This document shows positions 36,878 through 45,640 of a stretch of DNA of 53,587 nucleotides, one piece after another; within the stretch, counting starts at the first letter, position 1; every line of letters starts with the position of its first letter. The position numbers and the translations under genes are program-made. The DNA is from Acidobacteriota bacterium (GTDB lineage Bacteria; Acidobacteriota; Vicinamibacteria; Fen-336): NCBI GenBank assembly GCA_003223555.1, contig QHVM01000053.1:1-53587 (forward strand), given 5' to 3'. The notes under the pieces are model-generated. The model did not search any database. It saw nothing but the letters and a program-made list of their open reading frames with translations, and had not been told where the DNA came from.

Positions 36878-39042
36878 GCGCCGTTCTTCTCTTCCTTCTC
36901 GCCGCAGCGTCCCCTCCCGACGAACCCTCGGTGAAGGCCTCCCGGCTGGTGGGCGAGCTGCGGATCGACGGCCGTCTGGACGAGCCGGCCTGGGCCCAGG
37001 CCGCCCCCCTCTCGGACCTGCGCCAGCGCGAGCCTCGAGAGGGCGAGCCGGCCACCGAGCAGACCGAGGTGCGGGTGCTCTTCGACGCGCGGAACCTCTA
37101 CATAGGTATCCTGGCCCGGGACTCTGAGCCCGGCCGGATCGTGAGCCGGATCCGGCAGCGCGACAAGCTGCTGGAGCCGGGCGGCTACGACGGCAGCTTC
37201 GAGTTCTCGGGCGACGACGCGGTGGCGGTCCTGCTCGACCCGTTCCGCGACCGGCGCAACGCGGTCGTCTTCGCCACCAACCCCAACGGCGCCGAGTTCG
37301 AGGCCCTCATCACCGACGAGTCGGGCGCCTTCAACGCCGACTGGCGCACGGTGTGGACGGTGCGGGCGCAGCGGGGGCCGGAAGGCTGGTCGGCCGAGCT
37401 GGCCATCCCTTTCCGTTCCCTGCGCTACCCGTCCTTCCCGGGGCCGGACGGCTGGGGCTTCAACGTCTGGCGGATGATCCGCCGCAAGAACGAAGAAGCG
37501 CTGTGGACGGCATGGTCTCGCACCGGAGGGGGATTCCACCGCGTGAGCCAGGCCGGACGCCTGGACGGGCTGACCGACCTTCCGCGCTCCCGGCGGAACG
37601 TGGAGGTGAAGCCCTATGGCCTGGCCGGCATCTCGCAACGGCCCGCCGCGGGGGGCGCGCTCGACACGGCCCGGGACATGGACCTGGGGCTGGATGCCAA
37701 GTGGGAGGTGACCCCGGGCGTCGTGCTCGACGGCACGATCCATCCCGACTTCGCCCAGGTGGAAGCGGACGACGAGCAGGTGAACCTGACCCGCTTCGAT
37801 CTCTTCTTCCCCGAGAAGCGCGAGTTCTTCCTGGAGAACGCGGGCATCTTCGACTTCGGCTGGCGGGGGTTCGACGAGACGCCGCCCTTCCTCCTGTTCT
37901 TCTCCCGGCGCATCGGGATCGCGCAGGACGACCACAGTCCCATCCCGGTGCGGGGCGGCGTGCGTCTCTCCGGCCGGGCCGGGCGGCAGACGGTGGGCTT
38001 CCTCGACATGTTCACCGGCGCGGGACCGGCCGAAGGGTCGGCGAACTACGGCGTGCTGCGCGTGAAGCGCGACATCCGCCGGAACGGCTATCTCGGCGCC
38101 ATGGTCGTCGACCGTCGGGACACCGCGGGGGGCAACACCGCCGGGGGCGTCGATGCCTCGTTCTGGCCCACCGAAGCCCTCAACGTGCAGGCCTTCGCCG
38201 CCCGCACGTGGACCCGGGGGCCGGGAGGAGACGGCGGAGCGTGGCGGGTCAGCGCCGACTACACCTCCGGCCGCTTCGGGCTCGTGGCCCAGCACCTGGT
38301 GGTCGGGCCGGAAGCGGATCCCCGGGCCGGCTTCGTGACCCGCACCGACATCCGGCGCACCGACGCGTTCGGCCGTTACACCGTGCGGCCGTCCTCCCTG
38401 GGGATCCGCCGGATCGACTTCTTCGCGGAGGGTCAGCACATCGCGCGCACGAGCGGGGAGAAGCAGGACGTCGGCGGGGGACCGATCGTCAACCTGGAGA
38501 TGGACAGCGGCGACAGCATGAGCGCCTACTACTTTCAAGGCCGCACGCGGCTCGACGAGCCGTTCAGCCTCGCCGGCCGGCTGCCGGTGCCGGCGGGCGA
38601 CTACCGTGTCCGCGAATGGTCCGTCTCGGCCAGCTCCAGCACTAACCGTCCCATCATGCTGACCGGAGAGGCGGAGGTGGTCGAGACCTATGGCGGCCGC
38701 CTGGCCACGCTGGGCGCCAGCGCCCGCCTGGCTCGCGACTCCCACCTGGCCCTGACGATGGGCTTCACCCGTCACCGCGTCGAGCTGCCCCGGGGCTCGT
38801 TCGTCGCCGACGTCGCCTCCGCGCGCGGGGTCTACGCCTTCTCCAGCCGGCTGGTCGCCTCCGCGCTGGTGCAGCGAAACAGCCTGGACGGCCGGCTCGT
38901 CACGAACCTCCGGCTGAACTTCATCCACCATCCGGGCAGCGATCTGTTCGTCGTCCTCAACGATGAGCGGCGCGACGGCGTGCCGCGCCGGGTGACCGGA
39001 CGCGACCTGGCGGTGAAGCTGACCTGCCTGGGACGGTTCTGA
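36871..39042 (+). CDS. Exported CBM9-like/DUF5916 protein
   Basis: 723 aa from GTG 36871 (7-nt overlap), giving a signal peptide LSAVLLFLLAAASP. The N-terminal ~200 residues are a carbohydrate-binding family 9/DOMON-like beta-sandwich (LRIDGRLDEPAWAQA, RVLFDARNLYIGI, AELAIPFRSLRYP). The remainder is DUF5916: FAQVEADDEQVNLTRFDLFF, PEKREFFLENAGIF, SRRIGIAQDD, then repeated amphipathic beta strands to the end, compatible with an outer-membrane barrel ending in F. The function is unknown; the domain is common in Acidobacteria, Gemmatimonadota and Bacteroidota. Confidence 0.85.
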   Translation: MLSAVLLFLLAAASPPDEPSVKASRLVGELRIDGRLDEPAWAQAAPLSDLRQREPREGEPATEQTEVRVLFDARNLYIGILARDSEPGRIVSRIRQRDKLLEPGGYDGSFEFSGDDAVAVLLDPFRDRRNAVVFATNPNGAEFEALITDESGAFNADWRTVWTVRAQRGPEGWSAELAIPFRSLRYPSFPGPDGWGFNVWRMIRRKNEEALWTAWSRTGGGFHRVSQAGRLDGLTDLPRSRRNVEVKPYGLAGISQRPAAGGALDTARDMDLGLDAKWEVTPGVVLDGTIHPDFAQVEADDEQVNLTRFDLFFPEKREFFLENAGIFDFGWRGFDETPPFLLFFSRRIGIAQDDHSPIPVRGGVRLSGRAGRQTVGFLDMFTGAGPAEGSANYGVLRVKRDIRRNGYLGAMVVDRRDTAGGNTAGGVDASFWPTEALNVQAFAARTWTRGPGGDGGAWRVSADYTSGRFGLVAQHLVVGPEADPRAGFVTRTDIRRTDAFGRYTVRPSSLGIRRIDFFAEGQHIARTSGEKQDVGGGPIVNLEMDSGDSMSAYYFQGRTRLDEPFSLAGRLPVPAGDYRVREWSVSASSSTNRPIMLTGEAEVVETYGGRLATLGASARLARDSHLALTMGFTRHRVELPRGSFVADVASARGVYAFSSRLVASALVQRNSLDGRLVTNLRLNFIHHPGSDLFVVLNDERRDGVPRRVTGRDLAVKLTCLGRF

Positions 39043-39321
39043 TTACCTCGCCCGACGACTGTGCAGGGCCGCCTCGGCCCGGCGCCGGATGTCGCTCCGG
39101 CTGGCCGCGAGCGGCAAGCCGACCCGCGTCACCCAGCCGGGCTGGTACAGCTCGACGCTCACGACCTCGTCCTCGGAGAGAGCGCTCTCGTTGAGCTGGA
39201 TCCGGCAGCCCAGCGTGTCCTCGAGCCAGTTGGCCGAGGCGCCGATCTCCTCCTCGAACTGCAGGGCCAGGAGCCGGTCTCGCGCCCGAAGCTGGTTCTC
39301 CGCGAAGACCACGTACGCCAC
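39043..39321 (-). CDS. Small protein of unknown function
   Basis: 92 aa, GTG start at 39321 with GGAGGGAGGGG upstream. Reads AYVVFAENQLRARDRLLALQ, then an acidic middle (EDTLGCRIQLNESALSEDEV) and a basic C-terminus (SRSDIRRRAEAALHSRRAR). No signal peptide, TM segment or known motif. Its 3' end abuts that of the DUF5916 gene tail-to-tail. Probably real given the good ribosome-binding site and codon use. Confidence 0.6.
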   Translation of the reverse strand: MAYVVFAENQLRARDRLLALQFEEEIGASANWLEDTLGCRIQLNESALSEDEVVSVELYQPGWVTRVGLPLAASRSDIRRRAEAALHSRRAR

Positions 39322-39618
39322 CGACCCCTCCCTCCGCCGCTGCGTCGGAGCCGCTCATGCGCCGCCGACGCCCGGCAAGATCATTGTATCTCACGAAGGA
39401 TAGTCGGGGAGGGTGACAAAACAGAGACAGGAAGGTCCCGGCAACGGCGCGCCTCGAGTGGCTGAAGCAACGGAGGGCGCGAGCGTCGTGCTGAGCGCGC
39501 GAGTCGTTGATGAATGCCGATATCGACTGCATCCGTCATGTTCGGCAGTCGATCAGGCCCGAGCGCGTGTGCACGACCTCGCGCCCCGATGACAGCCAGG
39601 GCGACTCGCGCGCCTTGG
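39322..39618. other. Intergenic stretch without a recognisable gene
   Basis: About 300 bp between the small minus-strand gene and the smc-tail repeat array. It is slightly less GC-rich than average (e.g. ATCATTGTATCTCACGAAGG near 39380). No convincing start with ribosome-binding site on either strand. I see nothing else in it. Confidence 0.5.
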
Positions 39619-40016
39619 TCAGCTGAAGCGGACGCTGGCCAGCTTGGACACCCCCGGCTCCTCCGTCAACCCGAATGCGGGCGCCTTCGGCTCCGCGCTT
39701 GGCATCATCGAACTGCTCGCGACGGAGTGAATCCGTCGCTCGCGGCAAAGGAGACGCTCCGCCTGCGGCGCCCGGACGCGGAGGAGCCGGGCGCTAACTG
39801 AACCTCACACTGACGAGCTTCGATACGCCCGGCTCCTCCATCAACCCGAATGCGGGCGAGCTCCGCTCCGCACTGCTCATCGTCATGCGCGCTCGCGGGA
39901 GTGAATCCCGCTTCGCGCGACGGAGGAAATGCTCCGCTTCGCTCGCCCGGACGCGGAGGAGCCGGGCGCTAACTGAACCTCACACTGACGAGCTTCGATA
40001 CGCCCGGCTCCTCCAT
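39619..40016 (-). repeat. Tandem array of displaced smc 3' ends (three copies, 175-bp period)
   Basis: Minus-strand copies at 39969-40016, 39794-39841 and 39619-39666 each resemble the last 16 codons of smc (authentic 40156-40203). The first two encode exactly the SMC terminus MEEPGVSKLVSVRFS plus TAG but differ from smc at six bases in five adjacent codons, all synonymous (smc CTG GTG AGC GTC CGT; copies CTC GTC AGT GTG AGG). The outermost copy encodes TEEPGVSKLASVRFS plus TGA. Copies are 175 bp apart (187 bp to smc). They look like gene tails displaced by successive insertions. Confidence 0.88.
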
Positions 40017-40155
40017 CAACCCGAATGCGGGCGCCTTCGGCTCCGCGCTTGGCATCATCGAACTGCTCGCGACGGAGTGAATCCGTCGCTCGCGGCAAAG
40101 GAGACGCTCCGCCTGCGGCGCCCGGACGCGGAGGAGCCGGGGGATTTGCGGTCGC
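39667..40155. mobile_element. Three hairpin-bearing ~127-139-bp elements between the smc-tail copies
   Basis: Elements occupy 39667-39793, 39842-39968 and 40017-40155. The first and third are identical over about 120 bp; the middle one is diverged. Each starts (plus strand) with the hairpin CCCGAATGCGGG, has a central stem-loop with loop GTGAA (GCGACGGA/TCCGTCGC in two, GCGGGA/TCCCGC in the middle one, a compensated change), and ends in GGAGGAGCCGGG. That end is an inverted copy of smc codons, so each tail is bracketed by a 12-14-bp inverted repeat (e.g. 39780-39793 with 39826-39839). No ORF; related sequence occurs at 5984-6200. Confidence 0.7.
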
Positions 40156-43100
40156 CTAACTGAAACGGACGCTCACCAGCTTCGATACGCCCGGCTCCTC
40201 CATCGTCACCCCGTAGAGCTGGTCGGCGATCTCCATGGTCTTGCGGGAATGGGTGATGAGGACGAACTGGGTCTGGTCCTTGAGGCCTTCCAGCATGCGC
40301 ACGAAGCGGCCGATGTTGGCGTCGTCCAGCGGGGCGTCGACCTCGTCCAGGATGCAGAAGGGCGAAGGCTTGTACTGGAAGATCGCGAAGAGCAGGGAGA
40401 TGGCGGTGAGGGCCTTCTCGCCGCCCGAGAGCAGCATCACGTTCTGCAGCCGCTTGCCGGGGGGCTGGGCCATGACGTCGATGCCGCTCTCGAGGATGTC
40501 CTCCTCGTCGAGCAGGCTCAGGCCGGCGGTGCCGCCGCCGAAGAGCTGCTTGAAGATCTCGCCGAAGTGCCGGTTGATGACCTGGAAGGCCTCGCGGAAG
40601 CGCTCCTTCGACGTGCGATCGATGCTCTTGATCGCACGGTCCATCTCGGCGATGGAGTCGACGAGGTCCTGCCGCTGCACGGTGAGGAAGCGGTGGCGCT
40701 CCTCCAGCTCCCGGGCCTGCTCCACGGCGAGCACGTTCACCGGTCCCATGCGGTCCAGCTTCTCGCGCAGCTCCTGGACCCGGCCCTCGAGGGCCGAGCC
40801 TTCCGCGGCCCGGTCCTCGTCGCTCAGACGAGCGGCCGCCTCCGCGGCGCCGGTACCTGCCGTCTGCTGGCAATCGCGGACGAGGTGATCGAGGTCCGAA
40901 CCGGTGCGGGCCCGCGCCACCTCCAGCTCGGCCAGCGCGTCCCGGAGCATGCCGTGCTCGCGGCGGCGCTCCTTCAGGGCCTGCTCGCGGCCCTCCAGCT
41001 CGTTGCGGATCTCGCGCACCCGATCCTCGGCCGCCGCCGTGTCGCCGCCCAGGCGGTCGCGGTCGGCCAGCGCGAGGGCGAGCAGCCGCTCCGACGCCGC
41101 GCGCTCGGCGGCCAGCTCCTCCCCCCGGCGGACCAGCTCGGCGGCGCGGCTGGCCCCGGCGGCGATACGCGCCTCCAGCTCCCGCCGGTCGTCCTCGAGG
41201 CGGCACCGGTCCGCCTCGACCGCCGCGGCCCGCTCGCGCAGGCCGGCCAGGACGCTCCGCGCCTCCGAGGAAGCGGCCTGGGCCGACTCGGTGGCCGCGC
41301 GGGCGGCGGCCACCGCCGCGCCCAGCGAGGCCAGGCGCGCGGTGCCGCTCTCGCGCTCGGCCTCCGCCGCCCGCAGCGCGGCCTCCAGCTCGGCCAGGCG
41401 CACGGCCGCCCGGCCGCGCTCCTGCTCGGCCTGGCTGCGCTCGGCGTCGAGGACGGCCGCCTTGCGGCGGAGCCGGGCCGCCTCCTCGTCGGCGGCGGTC
41501 AGGTCGTGGCGGACGGCCACCAGCTCCTTCTCGGCGGCGTGGATCCGTTCGGCCAGGATCGCTGCCTCGTCCTCCGCCGCCCGGGCGGCGGCCGCGTCCG
41601 CCTCGACGCGCGCGTGCGCCTGCTTCAGGAGCCGCTCCAGCTCGGCGAGGCGGGCGGTCGCTTCGCGGATCTCGCGCCGCGGCGCCAGCAGGCCGGTGCC
41701 CCCGCGGCCTCCTTCGGCGACCGCGCCGTCGAACGTCTCGCCGGCCAGGGTGACGCAGGGGAGCGGACCGTGCGCGCGGGCGACGGCCAGCGCGTCCTCG
41801 AGGCGGTCGACGACCAGCGCATCGGGGAGCGCGGCGCGGATGGCGGCGGCGTGCGGTCCGGTGACGCGGTACCGCTCGCTCAGGCGGCCGCGGACGAGCG
41901 GCTCGCGCCGGGCGATTTCGGCCAGCCGCGGGTCTTCGGCCGTCCGCGGCGCATCGAGGAGCAGCAGCGCGGCGCGCCCCGCCCCGGACTCCTCGAGGAA
42001 GCGCACGCCCTGGAGCGCCTGCTGTCCGTCGACGACGAGGACCGCCTGGAGGCGCTCGCCGAGGAAGGCCTCCACGGCCCGCTCGTGCGCGGAGTCGGTC
42101 TCCACCGTGTCGGCCACCGCGCCCTGCACCTCGATGCCCGCCGGACGGGCCAGCAGCGCGCGCGCGCCCTCGTCGTAAGCGGCATGGGTAGCGACGATCT
42201 CCTCCAGCGACGCCTGCCGGCCAGCCAGGCCGTCGCGCTCGCTCTGCAGGGCGTCCGCCTCGCGCTCGTGCCCGGCTGCTTGCCGGCGGGCCCCGGCGCC
42301 GCGCTCCGCGGCGACCTGCCGCTCGGCGCCCAGGTGGGCGAGCAGGTGTTCGGCCGACTCTTCGCGCCCCCGGGCCTCGGCGCGCAGCGACTCGACGCGC
42401 GCGCGGTCCCGCTCGGTCTCCTCGAGCTCGGCGGCCAGCTTCACGAGGTCGGCCGCGGCCCGCTCGGCGTTGCCGGCCACCGAGGAGCGCGCGTTCTGCA
42501 GCGCGGCCAGCCGGCCGAGCAGGACTACCTGGGCCTCGCGCGCGGCCTCCTGGTCGTCTTCTTCCCGGCGCTCCCGCCCGGCCGCCGACTGCGCGGTCTC
42601 TTCGGCGCGGCGAGCCTCTTCTTCCGCCTGCGAGAGCCGCGTCCGCAGGCGGACCTCGTCCTCGCGTCGGTCGGCCAGTTCGCCGTCCAGCGGCGCGACG
42701 CGCGCGCGCAGCTCTTCCTCCTCGCCGCCCAGCTCGGCGCGCCGCCGCTCCGTATCCTCGATCTGCTCCCGGCAGTAACCGCTGCGTCCCTGATGGCGGT
42801 CGACCGCCAGCGTCAGCTCGCTCAGCCGCGCGCGCGCCTGCTCCAGCATGCCTTCGGCGTCGTAGAGCGCGCCGCGGCGCGCCTCCATGTGCGCCTCTTC
42901 CGTCTGCAGGGCCAGCGCCACGGCCTGCTCCCGGCCCGACTCCTCGGTCACCCGCGCGGCGAGCCCACGCGACTGCTCCTGGAGCTCCAGGAACCGCCGG
43001 CCGAACAGGATGCGCTGCACGGCGACCATCTCGTCGCGCAGGACGCGGTACCGGCGCGCCTTGCTCGCCTGCCGCTTGAGACCCTCGAGCTGCTTTTCCA

Positions 43101-43692
43101 CCTCGTGCACGATGTCATTCACGCGCAGCAGGTTCTGCTGGGCCGCCTCGAGCTTGAGCGCGGTCTGCCGCCGGCGGGCCCTGTACTTGGTGATCCCGGC
43201 CGCCTCCTCGATGAGGGCCCGGCGGTCGGCGGGCTTGCTGGAGAGGATCAGGCCGATCTTGCCCTGCTCGATGATGGAGTACGCCTTGGAGCCGAGGCCG
43301 GTGTCCATGAACAGCTCGTGGATGTCCCGCAGGCGGCAGACCTTGCCGTTCATGAGGTACTCGCTCTCCCCGTTGCGGTAGAGCCGCCGGGTGACGACGC
43401 ACTCGGGGACGCCGTCAGGGCTGCTGCCGTTCAGGCCCGAGACCTTGAGGTTGACCTCGGCCATCGCCAGCGGCTGGCGTGACTGGCTGCCCGCGAAGAT
43501 CACATCCTCCATCGCCGTGCCGCGGAGGCTCTTGACGCTCTGCTCGCCGAGCACCCACGAGATGGCGTCGGAGATGTTGCTCTTCCCGCAGCCGTTCGGG
43601 CCCACGATCCCGGTCACGCCGCCGCGGAAGGACAGCTCCTGGCGGTCACAGAACGATTTGAAGCCGACGATCTCCACTGAGTCGAGACGCAT
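40156..43692 (-). CDS. smc: Chromosome segregation ATPase SMC
   Basis: 1178 aa, ATG at 43692, full length for bacterial SMC. N-terminal Walker A GPNGCGKSN (31-39) in MRLDSVEIVGFKSFC...; Q-loop region KAYSIIEQGKI; two long coiled-coil arms flanking a hinge around residues 500-660 (GIEVQGAVADTVETD, VLVVDGQQALQGVRFL, GPLPCVTLAGETFDGAVAEGG); and a C-terminal ATPase half with signature LLSGGEKALTAISLLFAI and Walker B CILDEVDAPLDD. SMC with ScpAB compacts and resolves chromosomes; scpAB are not in view. Its last 16 codons recur three times downstream. Confidence 0.96.
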   Translation of the reverse strand: MRLDSVEIVGFKSFCDRQELSFRGGVTGIVGPNGCGKSNISDAISWVLGEQSVKSLRGTAMEDVIFAGSQSRQPLAMAEVNLKVSGLNGSSPDGVPECVVTRRLYRNGESEYLMNGKVCRLRDIHELFMDTGLGSKAYSIIEQGKIGLILSSKPADRRALIEEAAGITKYRARRRQTALKLEAAQQNLLRVNDIVHEVEKQLEGLKRQASKARRYRVLRDEMVAVQRILFGRRFLELQEQSRGLAARVTEESGREQAVALALQTEEAHMEARRGALYDAEGMLEQARARLSELTLAVDRHQGRSGYCREQIEDTERRRAELGGEEEELRARVAPLDGELADRREDEVRLRTRLSQAEEEARRAEETAQSAAGRERREEDDQEAAREAQVVLLGRLAALQNARSSVAGNAERAAADLVKLAAELEETERDRARVESLRAEARGREESAEHLLAHLGAERQVAAERGAGARRQAAGHEREADALQSERDGLAGRQASLEEIVATHAAYDEGARALLARPAGIEVQGAVADTVETDSAHERAVEAFLGERLQAVLVVDGQQALQGVRFLEESGAGRAALLLLDAPRTAEDPRLAEIARREPLVRGRLSERYRVTGPHAAAIRAALPDALVVDRLEDALAVARAHGPLPCVTLAGETFDGAVAEGGRGGTGLLAPRREIREATARLAELERLLKQAHARVEADAAAARAAEDEAAILAERIHAAEKELVAVRHDLTAADEEAARLRRKAAVLDAERSQAEQERGRAAVRLAELEAALRAAEAERESGTARLASLGAAVAAARAATESAQAASSEARSVLAGLRERAAAVEADRCRLEDDRRELEARIAAGASRAAELVRRGEELAAERAASERLLALALADRDRLGGDTAAAEDRVREIRNELEGREQALKERRREHGMLRDALAELEVARARTGSDLDHLVRDCQQTAGTGAAEAAARLSDEDRAAEGSALEGRVQELREKLDRMGPVNVLAVEQARELEERHRFLTVQRQDLVDSIAEMDRAIKSIDRTSKERFREAFQVINRHFGEIFKQLFGGGTAGLSLLDEEDILESGIDVMAQPPGKRLQNVMLLSGGEKALTAISLLFAIFQYKPSPFCILDEVDAPLDDANIGRFVRMLEGLKDQTQFVLITHSRKTMEIADQLYGVTMEEPGVSKLVSVRFS

Positions 43693-43826
43693 GAAAACCC
43701 CTAGATATTGCGAACTTCGCGCACTCTAGCACAAGCTGCAGGGGCCGGTAAAGAAACACTTTAGCTTGGCGGAGCGTCGCGACCTCACGTCGCGCATCCG
43801 CGGCTGCGCGACCCCGAAGCGGCCGG

Positions 43827-44057
43827 CTATTCCGCGGTCGGCATCTCGACCATGGCCGTCCGGATGCCGGTCACCTGGCCCTGCCTGTAGGTGAGGAGCC
43901 GGTCTGTCAGCAGCAGCGCAATGCCCACTCCATCCGCGCGGCGGAACGTGCGCAGGAAGGGCTTCAGCTCCTGCTGGCCGGTGAACTTCCGCTGGATCGC
44001 CCGCTGCGACGTGGCCGTCCGGCGCGCCTCGAGCTCCTCGAGAGCGAGAAGTCCCAT
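43827..44057 (-). CDS. Small protein of unknown function
   Basis: 76 aa, ATG at 44057. Reads MGLLALEELEARRTATSQRA, then QELKPFLRTFRRADGVGIAL, ending TGIRTAMVEMPTAE. No TM segment; family not recognised. No Shine-Dalgarno is seen before the ATG; the upstream DNA is strongly AT-rich in an otherwise GC-rich region and contains palindrome ATATC-T-GATAT (44086-44096), which suggests a promoter/operator and possibly a leaderless message. The 134 bp between its stop and smc hold no gene. Confidence 0.5.
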   Translation of the reverse strand: MGLLALEELEARRTATSQRAIQRKFTGQQELKPFLRTFRRADGVGIALLLTDRLLTYRQGQVTGIRTAMVEMPTAE

Positions 44058-44085
44058 AGATATTCAGTAGTTTACACCAAATCAT

Positions 44086-44096
44086 ATATCTGATAT
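44086..44096. promoter_or_regulatory. AT-rich palindrome upstream of small minus-strand gene
   Basis: ATATCTGATAT is an 11-bp palindrome with a central T, within a ~40-bp AT-rich block (44055-44100) between two divergent genes. The flanking CATATATC recurs in the palindrome at 48800-48814, so both could bind the same regulator. That is inference from two sites only. Confidence 0.3.
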
Positions 44097-44200
44097 CTTT
44101 CGTCGACCGATCGGCCCAAGATGTGTAGTCTCTCGCCGAACCCGTCAGGTCGAACCATCCCGCATTTCTCCGAGGTCTCCGCCTCGCGGACTCGCACCGG

Positions 44201-45640
44201 GTGGCTGCGTCTCAGGTAGGCTGGCGGCGCATCGCCACATTGAAGACGGCGGATGCGCTGCGCGTCCACCTCGCGCAGTCGCGGATCGCGCTCGAGCTCG
44301 ACGCCGACCTCCAGTCTCCCTCATCGTCGCCTTTTGCACACCCGTTCGAGATGAACGGCGCGCAGGTCGGCAACCGGTTCTGCGTCCTCCCCATGGAGGG
44401 CTGGGACGGGACGCCGGAAGGGGAGCCGAGCGACCTGACGCGCCGGCGGTGGCGAAACTTCGGCATCAGCGGGGCCAAGCTGATCTGGGGCGGGGAAGCG
44501 GTAGCGGTCCGCTGTGATGGCCGCGCGAACCCCAACCAGCTCGTCCTCAGCGAGAAGACGGCCGGCGCCATGGCTCGGCTGCGGCAGGAGCTCGTCGCCG
44601 CGCACGTCGACCACTTCGGGTCCGACCGTGGCCTGCTCGTCGGGCTCCAGCTCACGCACTCCGGACGTTTCGCGCGTCCCCATGCCGGCGGACGGCCCGA
44701 GCCGCTCGTCGCCTACCACCACCCCGTCCTGGACCGCCGCTTCCCGGCCGGCGTGCGCCTGCTGTCGGACGAGGAGCTGGACCGTCTCGTGGCGGACTTC
44801 GTTCGCGCGGGCCGCCTCGCCCTCGAGGCCGGCTTCGGGTTCGTGGACGTGAAGCACTGCCACGGGTACCTCGGCCACGAGCTGCTGAGCGCGCGGACCC
44901 GCCCCGGTCGCTACGGCGGGAGCTTCGACAACCGCACGCGCTTCCTGCGGGAGATCGTCTCGGGGCTGCGCGCGGAAGCCAAGGGCCTCGGGATCGGGGT
45001 GCGGCTCTCCGCCTTCGACACGGTGCCTTGGCGGAAGGACCCCGACGGCGCCGGCCAGCCGGAGCCTTCCCCCGGCTACGAATGCGCCTTCGGGCTCTTC
45101 GAGGGCGACCTGGGCCGGGCGCTCGACGACGCGCGCGAGCTGCTGCGGCGGCTGGACTCGCTGGGCGTGCGGTGGATCTGCCTCACCGCGGGCAGCCCCT
45201 ACTACAATCCGCACGTGCAGCGTCCCGCGCTCTTCCCGCCGAGCGACGGTTACGCTCCGCCCGAGGATCCGCTGCAGGGCGTGGCGCGGCAGATCGAGGC
45301 GGCGGCCCGGCTCAAGACGGAGTTCCCCCACCTGATGTTCGTGGGCTCGGCCTACAGCTACCTGCAGGAGTGGCTGCCGAACGTGGGCCAGCGTGTCCTG
45401 CGCGAGGGCAAGGCCGACTTCATCGGCATCGGACGGATGGTCCTGGCATATCCGGAGCTTCCGGCCGACGTCCTCGAGGGGCGGCCGCTCCGGCGCAAGT
45501 CCCTCTGCCGCACGTTCAGCGACTGCACCACCGCGCCCCGCAACGGTCTCGTCTCCGGCTGCTATCCGCTCGACCCGTTCTACTCTGAGCGCCCGGAGGC
45601 CGTGAAGCTCGGGCGTCTCAAGGAAACGCTGCGCGCGTGA
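44201..45640 (+). CDS. NADH:flavin oxidoreductase (Old Yellow Enzyme family)
   Basis: 479 aa, GTG start. TIM-barrel FMN enzyme: [13 protein letters not shown] at the start of the barrel, [38 protein letters not shown] (catalytic His region; here HCHGY as in the 2,4-dienoyl-CoA reductase-like group), [15 protein letters not shown], and [16 protein letters not shown] near the FMN phosphate. The C-terminus has Cys residues ([22 protein letters not shown]). The substrate is unknown. Its TGA overlaps the GTG of the MFS gene, suggesting the transporter imports the substrate. Confidence 0.87.
   Translation: MAASQVGWRRIATLKTADALRVHLAQSRIALELDADLQSPSSSPFAHPFEMNGAQVGNRFCVLPMEGWDGTPEGEPSDLTRRRWRNFGISGAKLIWGGEAVAVRCDGRANPNQLVLSEKTAGAMARLRQELVAAHVDHFGSDRGLLVGLQLTHSGRFARPHAGGRPEPLVAYHHPVLDRRFPAGVRLLSDEELDRLVADFVRAGRLALEAGFGFVDVKHCHGYLGHELLSARTRPGRYGGSFDNRTRFLREIVSGLRAEAKGLGIGVRLSAFDTVPWRKDPDGAGQPEPSPGYECAFGLFEGDLGRALDDARELLRRLDSLGVRWICLTAGSPYYNPHVQRPALFPPSDGYAPPEDPLQGVARQIEAAARLKTEFPHLMFVGSAYSYLQEWLPNVGQRVLREGKADFIGIGRMVLAYPELPADVLEGRPLRRKSLCRTFSDCTTAPRNGLVSGCYPLDPFYSERPEAVKLGRLKETLRA

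Noticed and set aside
39536-40098. Small minus-strand ORFs in the smc-tail repeats (MPRATDSLRREQFDD...)
   Set aside because: Near-identical ORFs arise because the repeat itself recurs; the shared part is smc tail sequence in the wrong frame, and no ribosome-binding site is seen.
39619-40155. CRISPR array
   Set aside because: Units of 175 bp with no short repeat/unique spacer alternation; the repeated parts are smc tails and hairpin elements, and there are no cas genes.
40249-43482. 1077-codon plus-strand open frame opposite smc
   Set aside because: It mirrors smc codons and has no motif, ribosome-binding site or sensible composition.
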